Assembly: GCF_010548275.1 (NCBI RefSeq)
Contig: NZ_JAAGLT010000012.1
Coordinates: 124,001-188,000, forward strand
DNA: 64,000 nt
From: Streptomyces sp. SID12488
Lineage (GTDB): Bacteria > Actinomycetota > Actinomycetes > Streptomycetales > Streptomycetaceae
Direction: 5' to 3'
Below the pieces are notes generated by a model. It saw nothing but the letters and a program-made list of their open reading frames with translations, was not told the origin of the DNA and made no database searches. The position numbers and the translations under genes are program-made. The first letter of the stretch is position 1, and the number at the start of each line of letters is the position of its first letter. This document shows, in pieces, positions 16,525 through 25,433 of this stretch.

Positions 16525-16755
16525 TCACTCGTACGCCGTCACCTCGTCCAGCGCCGCGTCCCGCACGTCGGCCACGGGGTGGCGGCGCAGTGCTGTCAGC
16601 TCCTCGCGCCAAGGCACGGCCGAGCTCGTCCGGCTGCCCAGGGCTCCGGTGACGGCGACCGCGAGGTCACGTCCGTACGACCCGCGTTCCTCCACGTCCG
16701 CCAACACCGGCCTCAGCGGCCTGAACCCCCGCGTGCAGACGGTGAGTTCGCGCAT
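16525..16755 (-). CDS. Small hypothetical protein, HEAT-like tail; start uncertain
   Basis: 76 residues if translation begins at the ATG at 16755, for which no ribosome site is visible. The product (RELTVCTRGFRPLRPVLADV then SYGRDLAVAVTGALGS, ending EELTALRRHPVADVRDAALD) has the rhythm of HEAT-type helical repeats. Codon use is normal for the strand. The frame stays open upstream over the Wbl gene, where it is a shadow, so this may be the C-terminal stub of a longer lost protein or a genuine small protein. Function unknown. Confidence 0.4.
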   Translation of the reverse strand: MRELTVCTRGFRPLRPVLADVEERGSYGRDLAVAVTGALGSRTSSAVPWREELTALRRHPVADVRDAALDEVTAYE

Positions 16756-16820
16756 GCGCTGCGGATACGGAAGCGGGTCGAGAGGGTCCAGCGGACTGTC
16801 GATTTGCTGGTGCGGGGAGG

Positions 16821-17075
16821 TCAGTGCGAGGTGCGCGAGGTGCGTCGGAGGTCGAGTCGCTCCTTCTCGGAGAGGCCGCCCCAGACGCCGAACCGTTCGT
16901 CGTTGCTGAGTGCGTACTCCAGGCAGGCGGGGCGCATCTCGCACATCCCGCAGATGCGCTTCGCCTCGCGCACCGAGCTGCCCGGCTCGGGAAAGAAGAA
17001 GTCGGCCCCGGTCTCCGCGCAAAGGGCCTGCGCCTGCCAGGCGCTGTCCATCGGGGTGATCGTCTCGTAGTGCAT
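16821..17075 (-). CDS. WhiB-like [4Fe-4S] transcriptional regulator
   Basis: 84 residues from the ATG at 17075 (MHYETITPMDSAWQAQA); an internal ATG at 17051 is possible. Four cysteines (ALCAETG, ICGMCEMRPAC) bind the iron-sulfur cluster, GVWGGLSEKER is the conserved Wbl turn, and LDLRRTSRTSH is the basic DNA-contact tail. Wbl proteins act with sigma HrdB as redox- or NO-sensing regulators of development or resistance in actinobacteria. The tail is short. Which Wbl paralogue this is cannot be decided from sequence inspection. Confidence 0.9.
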   Translation of the reverse strand: MHYETITPMDSAWQAQALCAETGADFFFPEPGSSVREAKRICGMCEMRPACLEYALSNDERFGVWGGLSEKERLDLRRTSRTSH

Positions 17076-17384
17076 GCACGAGATCGTGCCGGGTGGTGAA
17101 AAACGTTCGCTCAACGTCCGATCAACGGCGTCTTCCGGACCCGCTCGCCGAACGGCCCGGGCGTCTCACCGGTCCGCCCGATGATGCTCCCGCCGGCCGC
17201 GCGAGCGCACGGCGGCGCGCGGAGCCTTCTGGAACAACCCGCGTCCTCCTCTTCACCCAGGGTGGCCACAGCCGGTGGCCGGGTCCGCGGAAGCACTCCG
17301 GCAGCGATTGTCAGTGGGCGGTGCAAGACTCGGCACAACAGGCAACGGGTCCCTCCCAGAGGGCGGGGCCCACAGAGGAGGGCA
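17076..17384. other. Intergenic region between divergent Wbl and VOC genes
   Basis: 309 bases holding both promoters. No clear operator or small gene was found. GAGGAGGG just before 17385 is the VOC ribosome-binding site. Confidence 0.5.
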
Positions 17385-18179
17385 ATGATGCTCACCACCC
17401 GTTTCGTGACCGGCGCTCCGAACTGGATCGATCTCGGCACCCCGGACATCGAGGGTGCCACGTCCTTCTACCGGGCGCTCTTCGGCTGGGACTTCCGGTC
17501 GGCGGGCCCCGAAGGCGGCGGATACGGCTTCTTCCAACTGGGCGGGCAGACCGTCGCGGGCGGCATGCAGAGCGGCGAGGGCCAGGGACCGCCGTCCTGG
17601 ACGGTGTCCTTCCAGACCCCGGACGTCGACGCCACCGCCAAAGCCGCCGAGCAGGCCGGGGGCGGCATCCCGGCGCCGCCCATGGATGTCATGGACGCGG
17701 GCCGGATGGCCATCCTCACCGACACCACCGGCGCCGTCTTCGGCCTCTGGCAGCCCGGCCGCATCAAGGGCCTCGACATCGCCGGCGAGACCGGCTCCCT
17801 GTGCTGGGTCGAGCTCTACACGACGGACGTCCCCAAGGTCGCCGCGTTCTACGGCGCGGTGCTGGGCCTGGAGACCTCGGCGGTGCCGTTCCCGGGTGGC
17901 TCGTACACGTGCGTGAACCCGGCGGGTGCCGGGGACGACGGGATGTTCGGCGGCGTCGTCGACGTGGACGAAGACCCGACGGGCATCGAGACCACTCCGT
18001 ACTGGCTGCCGTACTTCGAGGTCGACGACACCGACGCGACGGTCGCCGCGGCCCAGGAGCACGGCGGCCAGGTCCGGATGCCGGCCACGGACATCGAGGG
18101 CGTCGGCCGCGTCGCACGGCTCAGCGACCCGTACGGTGCACGTTTCGCGGTGATCAAGAGCGCGCCGGCCCAGATGTAG
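17385..18179 (+). CDS. VOC-superfamily (glyoxalase/bleomycin-resistance fold) two-domain protein
   Basis: 264 residues, two tandem VOC domains: the first begins GAPNWIDLGTPDIEGATSFY, the second SLCWVELYTTDVPKVAAFYG, each ending in a DPYGARF- or TTGAVFGLW-type strand. Excellent ribosome site (GAGGAGGG). This family is often annotated as a hydroxylase or lyase, but metal ligands vary and no substrate can be given. Close paralogues are very common in Streptomyces. It is followed by a GC-rich hairpin and a dispersed repeat. Confidence 0.82.
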   Translation: MMLTTRFVTGAPNWIDLGTPDIEGATSFYRALFGWDFRSAGPEGGGYGFFQLGGQTVAGGMQSGEGQGPPSWTVSFQTPDVDATAKAAEQAGGGIPAPPMDVMDAGRMAILTDTTGAVFGLWQPGRIKGLDIAGETGSLCWVELYTTDVPKVAAFYGAVLGLETSAVPFPGGSYTCVNPAGAGDDGMFGGVVDVDEDPTGIETTPYWLPYFEVDDTDATVAAAQEHGGQVRMPATDIEGVGRVARLSDPYGARFAVIKSAPAQM

Positions 18180-18260
18180 GCAGGGGCCCGGTAGGTGCCC
18201 CGAAGGGGCGCGGGGCCCTGCCAGTGTGCGGCTCCGCCGCTTGGGCGCGCCCAGCCCCCA
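18179..18260. repeat. Terminator hairpin merged with a dispersed Streptomyces intergenic repeat
   Basis: GGCAGGGGCCC (18179-18189) can pair with GGGGCCCTGCC (about 18211-18221), a terminator for the VOC gene. The block then reads GTGTGCGGCTCCGCCGC and TTGGGCGCGCCCAGCCCCC. Related copies occur near 36198-36250 and 60977-61047 in this window. Confidence 0.6.
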
Positions 18261-18311
18261 CCAGCCCACGGCGGATGAACCGCCTACCCTGCGGAGCGCC
18301 TGCGCGGAGCG

Positions 18312-19346
18312 TTACGCCGAGGCCCGGCGGACCAGTGTCGTCGGCAGGACCAGGCCGGACGGCGCGCCCGCCGGGCCGGGGCTGCCCGAGGGGTCGAGGT
18401 CGCTCAGCAACAGGCGGGCCATCAGCCTGCCCATCTCCTCGATGTCCTGGCGGACCGTGGTGAGCGGCGGGTCGGTCTGTTCGGCGACCGGCAGCATGTC
18501 GTCGAAGCCGACCACGGCGACGTCCTCGGGCACACGCCGTCCGCGTTCGCGCAGGACGCGGAGGGCGCCCGAGGCGGTGAGGTCGTTGGCGGCGAACACG
18601 GCGTCCAGGTCCGGGCACCGGTCCAGGAGTTCACGCATCGCGCGTTCCCCGCCCGCCGGGGTGAAATCGCTCTCGGCGATCAGTCGCGGGTCGGCGGCGG
18701 GCATGACGTCCCGGAACCCGTCGAGCCGGTCCGCCGCCGAGGTCTGGTCGAGGGGGCCCGTGATGTGCGCGATCCGCGTCCGCCCCAGGGCGACTAGGTG
18801 CCGTACGGCCGCCCGGGCACCGCCCCGGTTGTCGCTGTCGACGTACACGGCGTCGCGGTTGCCGTCGCTCCAGCCGGGTCGGCCGCCGAACACGGTGGGC
18901 ACGCCGGCGCGCTGGACCAGGCCGGGCAGCGGGTCGTCGAGGTGCAGGGAGAAGACGAGGGCGCCGTCGACATGGCCGCCGGCGAGATACCTGCCGACGC
19001 GGGAGTGGTCGTCACGCCCCTCGGTGAGCAGCAGCACGAGTTGGGAGTCGTGGGCGGTCAACTCCTTACTGATTCCCCGGAGTTGCAGAGCGAAGAAGGG
19101 GTCGGCGAAGACCCGGGTCTCCGGTTCGGCGATGACGACGGCGATGGCGTCGTGCCGTTTCGTCACCAGTGAGCGGGCCGCCTGGTTGGGTACGTACCCG
19201 AGTTCCTCGACGGCCTGCCTGACCCGTTCGACGAGGGGTTCACGCACGCCGTCCCCGCCGTTCACGACGCGTGACGCGGTGGCCCGGGAGACCCCCGCCC
19301 GCGCGGCCACGGCCTCCAGGGTGGGACGCGACGCGGTCTCGGTCAC
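18312..19346 (-). CDS. LacI-family transcriptional regulator
   Basis: 344 residues from a GTG start (VTETASRPTLEAVAARAGVS), chosen because GAGGAG lies eight bases upstream; earlier in-frame ATGs lack sites. The N-terminal HTH (LEAVAARAGVSRATASRVVN) and hinge (ELGYVPNQAARSLVTKR) are textbook LacI. The periplasmic-binding-like effector domain follows (YVDSDNRGGARAAVRHLVAL, AVFAANDLTASGALRVL, VVGFDDM). A matching operator lies 56 bases upstream of its start. Its neighbour is the laccase gene, which ends 25 bases beyond this gene's upstream region, so the clear target is its own promoter. Sugar effector expected. Confidence 0.93.
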   Translation of the reverse strand: MTETASRPTLEAVAARAGVSRATASRVVNGGDGVREPLVERVRQAVEELGYVPNQAARSLVTKRHDAIAVVIAEPETRVFADPFFALQLRGISKELTAHDSQLVLLLTEGRDDHSRVGRYLAGGHVDGALVFSLHLDDPLPGLVQRAGVPTVFGGRPGWSDGNRDAVYVDSDNRGGARAAVRHLVALGRTRIAHITGPLDQTSAADRLDGFRDVMPAADPRLIAESDFTPAGGERAMRELLDRCPDLDAVFAANDLTASGALRVLRERGRRVPEDVAVVGFDDMLPVAEQTDPPLTTVRQDIEEMGRLMARLLLSDLDPSGSPGPAGAPSGLVLPTTLVRRASA

Positions 19347-19400
19347 TTCGGGGCTCCTCATCGGCGGTTGCCGATCAGGATAGTCCCGGCCAGGCACCGA

Positions 19401-19414
19401 TGAGAGCGCTCTCG
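19401..19414. promoter_or_regulatory. LacI-type operator
   Basis: TGAGAGCGCTCTCG contains the perfect 12-base palindrome GAGAGCGCTCTC with the central CG of LacI/CebR-type sites. It lies upstream of the LacI gene, supporting autoregulation. Confidence 0.7.
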
Positions 19415-19421
19415 GATCTGG

Positions 19422-20417
19422 TCAGTGCTCGTGCGACAGCTGCGTCTCCCCCGCCCTACCCGCCTTCCCCGCAGCACCGTGGGGCTCGTAGCCGGGAATC
19501 GTCCCGTCCGTCTTCCGCACCAGGAACAGACCCGCCATCCCCATGTCCGAGTGGCTCTGCACATGGCAGTGGTACATCCACGCGCCCGCCCCGACCCCCT
19601 CCCCCGCGATCACCTGGAAACCGAAGGAGTCCGCCGGGCCCACAATCTTGTTGTCGACGACCTGACTGGGGTCGTCGGGGCCGGTGAGCAGGCCGGTGCG
19701 GTTGTCCGCCCAGCGGTGACCGTGCATATGGAAGGTGTGGTAGTACTCGCCGTGCGTGATCATCACGAACTCGACCCGGTCCCCCACCGTGGCCTCGAAG
19801 TCGGGGCTCTGATGGCCGGGCCTGTTGTTGATCGTCATGTCGTTGAAGACGATCGTGTACGTGGTGTCCGGGAGGATGTCTCCCTTGCGCCGGACGATCA
19901 CCGGGCCGTAGAGGCCCTTGCGGATACCGCCGGTGCCGTGTTCGGTGCCGACGACATGGTCGTGGTAGTGCCAGTAGCCCGCGCTGCCCGCCCGCCAGGT
20001 GCCGTCGGCGCGGCGACCCGGGGCGTGCGTGCGCCAGGTGTAGGTGCGGGTGCCGCCGGGTTCGACGTCGCTGTGGCTCAGTTTCGTGCCGTCGCTGGAG
20101 ATCTCGTAGTCCAGTCCGTGGACGTGCAGGCTCACGGCCACGTCTGTCGTGTTCTCCAGGGTGATGTGTGCCGTGTCGCCCTCGTTCAGCTCGATCAGCG
20201 GGCCGGGAACCGACGCCGTGCCCTTCGTGAAGCCGTAGCCCATCCGTCCGTCGGCGAGTCGCTCGGCGTACAACTGGAGGTGCCGCACCTCGCCGTCGGC
20301 CGGGGCCGTCCTTGCGAGTGCGGCGGTCGCGCTGCCGGCCTCCGGGGCGACCGACAACGATGTCGCGACGGCCGCGCCGCCCAGCAGCACCCGCCGGTTG
20401 AAGTCACGTCTGTCCAT
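19422..20417 (-). CDS. Small laccase: two-domain multicopper oxidase, Tat-exported
   Basis: 331 residues from the ATG at 20417. The N-terminus MDRRDFNRRVLLGGAAVATS is a Tat signal. Copper motifs appear in order: HVHGLDYE, HYHDHV, HTFHMHGHRW and HCHVQSHSDMGM, giving the T1 and T2/T3 ligands. Only two cupredoxin domains are present, the hallmark of the trimeric Streptomyces small laccase (SLAC). It oxidises phenols and lignin-like substrates outside the cell with oxygen as acceptor. It is divergent from the ThuA/glucose-dehydrogenase gene. I recall SLAC as SCO6712, which fits the surrounding gene order. Confidence 0.94.
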   Translation of the reverse strand: MDRRDFNRRVLLGGAAVATSLSVAPEAGSATAALARTAPADGEVRHLQLYAERLADGRMGYGFTKGTASVPGPLIELNEGDTAHITLENTTDVAVSLHVHGLDYEISSDGTKLSHSDVEPGGTRTYTWRTHAPGRRADGTWRAGSAGYWHYHDHVVGTEHGTGGIRKGLYGPVIVRRKGDILPDTTYTIVFNDMTINNRPGHQSPDFEATVGDRVEFVMITHGEYYHTFHMHGHRWADNRTGLLTGPDDPSQVVDNKIVGPADSFGFQVIAGEGVGAGAWMYHCHVQSHSDMGMAGLFLVRKTDGTIPGYEPHGAAGKAGRAGETQLSHEH

Positions 20418-20512
20418 GGCGAACTCCCCACCCTGGTACGGAAGATGCGCAGCGGGAAAGAAGGGAACCGGTGAGACGGTAGCGGCACGGGCCCCGTTTA
20501 TCCACACTCAGG

Positions 20513-20523
20513 ACAAAGTTTGT
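20513..20523. promoter_or_regulatory. Short palindrome between laccase and dehydrogenase genes
   Basis: ACAAAGTTTGT is symmetric around a single G in the 194-base divergent gap. It could be an operator shared by the copper oxidase and the sugar dehydrogenase; no regulator can be named. Confidence 0.3.
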
Positions 20524-20611
20524 GCGATCCCGGCCGTGCCTCTTGGCGAGTCATCAAAAGAGGTCTAGCTTCCTCTGCGTTTGCTGTGACCGAGGAGGGG
20601 TGGGTGACCAC

Positions 20612-23143
20612 ATGCGGTTCACATCGCATCAAGAGTCCATGCGGTTGAGGGAGTTGAGCGCGAGAAGCAGAGGCGGCGGCAGGAGCGGACGGAGCCGGGC
20701 CTGGGCGGCCACCATCGCCGCCGGAGTCGTCACCGCCGGGCTGCTGTCGGGGCCTGCCGCGAGCGCGCGGCCGGCTCCCGATCCGTCCGTGACAACGATG
20801 TCCGTCAAGTCGCCGCCCGGCGGCAGTGGTGTACGCGTCCTGGTCTTCCACGGTTCGGCGGCGGCCGGGGACGAGTCGCCGGTAGTCAACGCCGGGATCG
20901 AGGCGATCGAGCGGATCGGGCTGTCCGGTCCGGTGGAACAGCGCTTCGAGGTCGAGGCGACGGACGACGCCGCCGTGTTCACGGACGGGTCCCGGCTCGG
21001 GACCTTCAACGCGATCGTCTTCCTGACCGGCGGCGGCGACGTCCTCGACCCGGACCAGGAGGCCGGGCTGGAGACGTACATGGAGGCCGGCGGCGGCTTC
21101 GTCGGCATCCATGATGCGGCCCGGGCGGAACCGTACTCCGACTGGTTCACCGGTCTGGTGGGCGCCCGACCGGCGGCCACCAGCCCAACGGCCGTACAGC
21201 GCGCCACCGTTGAGGTCGGTGACCGGCGGCATCCGGCCACCAAGGACCTGCCGGCGCAGTGGAAGCGGCCGGACCAGTGGCCGAACTGGACGAAGAACCC
21301 CTCAGGCGATGTGCACACCGTGGCCCGGGTGCGCGAGTCGACGTACAAACCCGGTGCGAGTGCCAACGGCTGGGACCATCCGGTGAGTTGGTGCCGTGAC
21401 TACGACGGCGGACGCTCTTTCTACACCGGCATGGGCGGCACGGTGTCGTCGTACGACGAGGCGGACTTCCGCACCCATCTGCGCGGGGCGCTGCTGTGGA
21501 CGACCCGGCTGGCACAGGCCGACTGCAAGGCCACCATCAACGCCGGTTACAAGGCGGAGCGGCTGACGCAGCCCAACCAGCCCGGGCAGAGCGACCAGAT
21601 CGGTGAGCCGCACGGGCTGGTGACCGCGCCCGACGGGCGGGTGTTCTACATCGGCCGGGGTGGCGCCGACTCCGCCCAGCCGGTGGTCACCGACTGGAAC
21701 AACCCGGCCATCGGCAAGGGCAGGGGCCAGATCCACGTCTACGACCCGAGGACCAGGAAGGTCACCCTGGCGGGCGAGTTGACGGTCTTCGGCAACAAGG
21801 GCGGCGGGGACGAGCTGATCAAGGTCGAGGAGGGGCTGCTCGGCATCGAGCTCGATCCGTCCTTCGAGCGCAACGGCTGGGTGTATCTCCACTACACGCC
21901 CCACTCGCGGATCAACCGTGACACCAGGATGGCCGAACGCTACGTCTCCCGCTTCACGCTCGACCTCGCCACCAACCGGCTCGACCTGAACAGCGAGAAG
22001 GTGCTGCTCAAGTGGCCCGTGCAGATCCACAGTTGCTGTCACTCGGGCGGCGGGATGGCCTGGGACTCCAAGGGCAACCTGTACATCGCCACCGGTGACA
22101 ACAACTCCAGCCAGTTCAGCGACGGTTACTCCGGCAACAACCCCCAACCCGCCTACAAGGGCGTGTCGTTCGCCGACGCCCGGCGCACGGCCGGCAACAC
22201 CAACAACCTCAACGGCAAGATCCTGCGCATCCACCCGGAGTCCGACGGCACGTACACCCTCCCCACGGGCAACCTCTTCACGGGCCGGGAGACCGACGAG
22301 GGCGGCGGCAAGACGCGCGGTGAGATCTACGTGATGGGGGTCAGGAACCCGGCCCGCATCTCCGTCGACAAGGCGACCGACACTCTTTACGCGGGCTGGG
22401 TCGGACCGGACGCGAGCGCGCCCTCGACGACCTGGGGTCCCGCGAAGTACGACACGTTCGCCGCCATCACCCGTGCGGGCAACCGGGGTTGGCCGTACTG
22501 CATGGGCAACAAGCAACCCTATCGGGACCGCAATCTGCCCGATCCGTCGAAGCCGCTGGGCTGGTACGACTGCGACCACCCGAAGAACGAGTCGCCGAAC
22601 AACGACGGTCTGGTCAACCTGCCGCCCATCACCGGCAACAACATCTGGTACTCGCCCCAGGGCGGCGGCCCCGACTTCCCGCGCGACGCGAACGGCGTCC
22701 CGTCCTACAAGGAGTCGGAGAGCACGTATCTGCTGCCGTGGCTGAAGGGCGGCGGCCAGGCCGCGATGAACGGTCCGGTGTACCGCTACGACGCGGCGAA
22801 CGCGAGCACGACCAAGTGGCCGGCCTACTGGGACGGCAAGTGGTTCGTGGGCGACTTCTACGACGGCGACCAGCCGCGCAACGCGGTACTGACCGACCCG
22901 AAGAACCAGGGCGACGGCGGACTACCCGTCCACTCCGAGTCGCTGAAGAAGATCGTGCCGATCGGGAACGACGGCATCAAGAACCTCATGGACTGGAAGT
23001 TCGGCCCCGACGGCTCGCTCTACGTCCTCGACTACGGCCGGGGCTTCTTCACCTCCGACGCCAAGTCGGCGCTGTGGCGGATCACTTACACCGGCGGCGG
23101 CCCGACACCCGCGGTCGGCGACCTCGTGAGGGGAGCGGAGTAG
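20612..23143 (+). CDS. Secreted ThuA - PQQ/sorbosone-dehydrogenase-type fusion
   Basis: 843 residues from the ATG at 20612 (GAGGAGGGG about 11 bases before). Signal peptide near residues 30-55 (AATIAAGVVTAGLLSG). Residues about 65-290 are a ThuA-like class-I-amidotransferase fold (VLVFHGSAAAGDESP, GGGDVLDPDQEAG, GGFVGIHDAA, VSWCRDYDGGRSFYTGMG). From about 320 on is a glucose/sorbosone dehydrogenase beta-propeller (EPHGLVTAPDGRVFYIGRGG, LLGIELDPSF, HSCCHSGGGMAWDSKGNLYI, YVMGVRNPARISVDKAT, GNRGWPYCMGN). The fusion suggests extracellular sugar oxidation. The stop overlaps the next start (TAGTG), so the pair is co-translated. Confidence 0.85.
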   Translation: MRFTSHQESMRLRELSARSRGGGRSGRSRAWAATIAAGVVTAGLLSGPAASARPAPDPSVTTMSVKSPPGGSGVRVLVFHGSAAAGDESPVVNAGIEAIERIGLSGPVEQRFEVEATDDAAVFTDGSRLGTFNAIVFLTGGGDVLDPDQEAGLETYMEAGGGFVGIHDAARAEPYSDWFTGLVGARPAATSPTAVQRATVEVGDRRHPATKDLPAQWKRPDQWPNWTKNPSGDVHTVARVRESTYKPGASANGWDHPVSWCRDYDGGRSFYTGMGGTVSSYDEADFRTHLRGALLWTTRLAQADCKATINAGYKAERLTQPNQPGQSDQIGEPHGLVTAPDGRVFYIGRGGADSAQPVVTDWNNPAIGKGRGQIHVYDPRTRKVTLAGELTVFGNKGGGDELIKVEEGLLGIELDPSFERNGWVYLHYTPHSRINRDTRMAERYVSRFTLDLATNRLDLNSEKVLLKWPVQIHSCCHSGGGMAWDSKGNLYIATGDNNSSQFSDGYSGNNPQPAYKGVSFADARRTAGNTNNLNGKILRIHPESDGTYTLPTGNLFTGRETDEGGGKTRGEIYVMGVRNPARISVDKATDTLYAGWVGPDASAPSTTWGPAKYDTFAAITRAGNRGWPYCMGNKQPYRDRNLPDPSKPLGWYDCDHPKNESPNNDGLVNLPPITGNNIWYSPQGGGPDFPRDANGVPSYKESESTYLLPWLKGGGQAAMNGPVYRYDAANASTTKWPAYWDGKWFVGDFYDGDQPRNAVLTDPKNQGDGGLPVHSESLKKIVPIGNDGIKNLMDWKFGPDGSLYVLDYGRGFFTSDAKSALWRITYTGGGPTPAVGDLVRGAE

Positions 23144-25362
23144 TGCGAACAGTGCGCAGACGCAGGCAGCTCTGGACGGCCCTGTTGGCGTCCCTGTTCA
23201 TGGTCCTCGGGCTCACGTCGGTGGCAGGGGCGCGCAGCGCCGCCGAGCCCGGCGCCGCCGAGTCGGCCGCCGCTCAGGTCCTCACCTGGACGGCGGGCGA
23301 CGACATCACCAAGTACGCCTCCGTACCGGCCACGGCGGTGGCGGGCGCGACGACGATCGCCTTCGAGAACAGTGCGGCGACCGGCAACACCATGGGAATG
23401 CCGCACACGTTGACGTTCGACGTCTCGGACCCGGAGTACAACAACGATGTCCCGCTGAACATCCTCGCCAACCCGAACGACGACCAGGGCGGCCGGCACA
23501 CCGCCGAGGTCACGCTCACTCCCGGTCGCTATCGCTACTTCTGCACGATCCCCGGCCACGGCCAGATGCAGGGCATCCTCGTGGTGACCGATGGCGGCGG
23601 CTCCGACACGACGGCACCGGTGACCTCGGCGAACGTCACCGGTGCACGGAACTCGCAGGGCCAGTACGTCGGTTCGGCGAGTGTGGCGATCGGCGCGAGC
23701 GACGAGGGCTCCGGCGTCGACCGGGTCGAGTACGCGATCGGCTCCGACGGCGCCTGGCAGCCGTACACCACGCCGGTCGTGATCGACCAGGTCGGCAGCC
23801 ATACGGTGCGCTACCGGGCGTTCGACAAGGCGGGCAACGCCGCCGCCGAGAAGAGCGTCACGTTCACGGTGGCCGCGCCGCCGACGGACGACACGGCGCC
23901 GCCGGAGACCTCGGCGACGGTGAGCGGCGCGCGGAACGCGGACGGGGCGTATCTCGACATGGCGACGATCACCGTCTCCGCGTCGGACACCGGGTCCGGG
24001 GTCAACACGGTCGAGTACGCGGTGAACAACGGGAGTTGGCAGGCGTACGCCGGGCCGGTGATGGTGCACCAGGTCGGCAGTCACAGCGTCCGCTACCGGG
24101 CCACCGACAAGGCGGGCAACGCCGCCGCCGAGAAGAGCGTCGCCTTCACCGTCGTGGCCCAGCCGTCCGAGGACACCACCCCGCCCGTGACCGGGGTGAC
24201 CGTCGAGGGCACCCGGAACGCGAACGGCGCCTACGTCAACAGCGCCAAGGTGACCGTCAGCGCGACGGACCACGGCGGCTCGGGTGTCGCCTCGGTCGAG
24301 TACTCGCTCGACGGTGGGCCCTACCTGGCGTACACCGCACCGGTGGTGGTCGACCGGGCGGGCGCGCACTCCGTGACGTATCGGGCGAGCGACAAGGCGG
24401 GCAACACCAGCGACGCCCGTTCGGTGAGCCTCACAGTCGTGGCGGGCGGCGGGGTTCCGGCGCCCAACTGCCCGGAGTACGACGAGCGGTTGACGGTGAT
24501 CGTCGGCACGGTCGACTCAGGGGTGGCCAACCGGGTCACCAACAGCCGTTGCCGGATAGGTGAGTTGATCGAGGACGAGCGGGAGTGGACGTCCCACGCC
24601 CTGTTCCTCAAGCACGTACGCACCGTCCTCGACCGGCTCGTCAAGGACGGTGCCGTCGACGAACGGGAGGACACGGCGATCGAGGCGGCGGCCCGCGCCT
24701 CCGGAATCGGCAGGCCGGGCCAGACCGAGGGCTACCGCACGATCCTCGACGGCACACCCGCGTCGTTCGCCAAGTGGCAGCAGGTGGGCGGCGGTTCGTT
24801 CGCGCTGAACGGCGACGGGTCGCTCACCAGCGGCACCACGGTCGAGGGTCTGGGCATGCTGTGGTTCCCGGAACGGAAGTACGGCGACTTCTCGCTGAAG
24901 CTCCAGTGGCGGGACGACGCACCGGGCACGGGCAACGCCAACTCCGGTGTTTTCGTGCGCTTCCCGTGGGTCCACGGTCACCCGGAGGAGGCCAGGCCGG
25001 AGTGGGCCGCCATCAAGTACGGGCACGAAATACAGGTCTTCGATCGGCCCGACGGCGACATGTACAAGACGGGCTCGGTCTACGGCTTCGACCGGGTGGG
25101 GCTCGCCGGGGCGGGCGTCACGCAGAAGGGCACCTGGAACGACTATGAGGTCAGGGTGGTCGACCAGCACTACTCGGTGTTCCGCAACGGCGTGCTGATC
25201 AACGAGTTCGACAACACCGGTGGCCAGGACTTCACCCCGCCGCGCTCGGACGACCCGGGCACGGACGGACGGCGGTTCGCGTCGGGGTACGTCGGCCTCC
25301 AGGTGCACGGCACTTCCGATGTGGTCTCGTACCGGGACATCCGGATAAAGGAACTGTCCTGA
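23143..25362 (+). CDS. Secreted cupredoxin - triple Ig-like (OmpL47-type) repeat - DUF1080 fusion
   Basis: 739 residues from a GTG. Signal peptide (LWTALLASLFMVLGLTSVAG). Residues about 45-145 are a plastocyanin-like domain with type-1 copper ligands: His in GMPHTLTF, then Cys, His and Met in YFCTIPGHGQMQG. Three tandem Ig-like repeats of about 95 residues follow, each with SGV..VEYA and VGSHTVRYRA..KAGN. About 450-530 is a linker with two Cys. The last 200 residues are a 3-keto-disaccharide hydrolase (DUF1080) jelly roll (FPERKYGDFSLKLQWR, NSGVFVRFPW, GYVGLQVHG). Coupled to the ThuA-dehydrogenase gene, so it may act as its electron acceptor and product hydrolase. Confidence 0.83.
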   Translation: MRTVRRRRQLWTALLASLFMVLGLTSVAGARSAAEPGAAESAAAQVLTWTAGDDITKYASVPATAVAGATTIAFENSAATGNTMGMPHTLTFDVSDPEYNNDVPLNILANPNDDQGGRHTAEVTLTPGRYRYFCTIPGHGQMQGILVVTDGGGSDTTAPVTSANVTGARNSQGQYVGSASVAIGASDEGSGVDRVEYAIGSDGAWQPYTTPVVIDQVGSHTVRYRAFDKAGNAAAEKSVTFTVAAPPTDDTAPPETSATVSGARNADGAYLDMATITVSASDTGSGVNTVEYAVNNGSWQAYAGPVMVHQVGSHSVRYRATDKAGNAAAEKSVAFTVVAQPSEDTTPPVTGVTVEGTRNANGAYVNSAKVTVSATDHGGSGVASVEYSLDGGPYLAYTAPVVVDRAGAHSVTYRASDKAGNTSDARSVSLTVVAGGGVPAPNCPEYDERLTVIVGTVDSGVANRVTNSRCRIGELIEDEREWTSHALFLKHVRTVLDRLVKDGAVDEREDTAIEAAARASGIGRPGQTEGYRTILDGTPASFAKWQQVGGGSFALNGDGSLTSGTTVEGLGMLWFPERKYGDFSLKLQWRDDAPGTGNANSGVFVRFPWVHGHPEEARPEWAAIKYGHEIQVFDRPDGDMYKTGSVYGFDRVGLAGAGVTQKGTWNDYEVRVVDQHYSVFRNGVLINEFDNTGGQDFTPPRSDDPGTDGRRFASGYVGLQVHGTSDVVSYRDIRIKELS

Positions 25363-25365
25363 CCA

Positions 25366-25420
25366 GCGGGGTCACCTCCCGTCCGGTGGCGTAGCCGCGC
25401 CGAACGGAAGGTGGCCCCGC
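25366..25420. terminator. Bidirectional hairpin between convergent genes
   Basis: GCGGGGTCACCT pairs with AGGTGGCCCCGC, with extra pairing of CCGT/ACGG inside, between the convergent DUF1080 and LigD-polymerase genes. Confidence 0.6.
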
Positions 25421-25433
25421 CGGCTTGCTCAAG

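Noticed and set aside
16756..17079. Upstream part of the 16525 frame as a 184-residue protein
   Set aside because: That part is the antisense-frame shadow of the WhiB-like gene.
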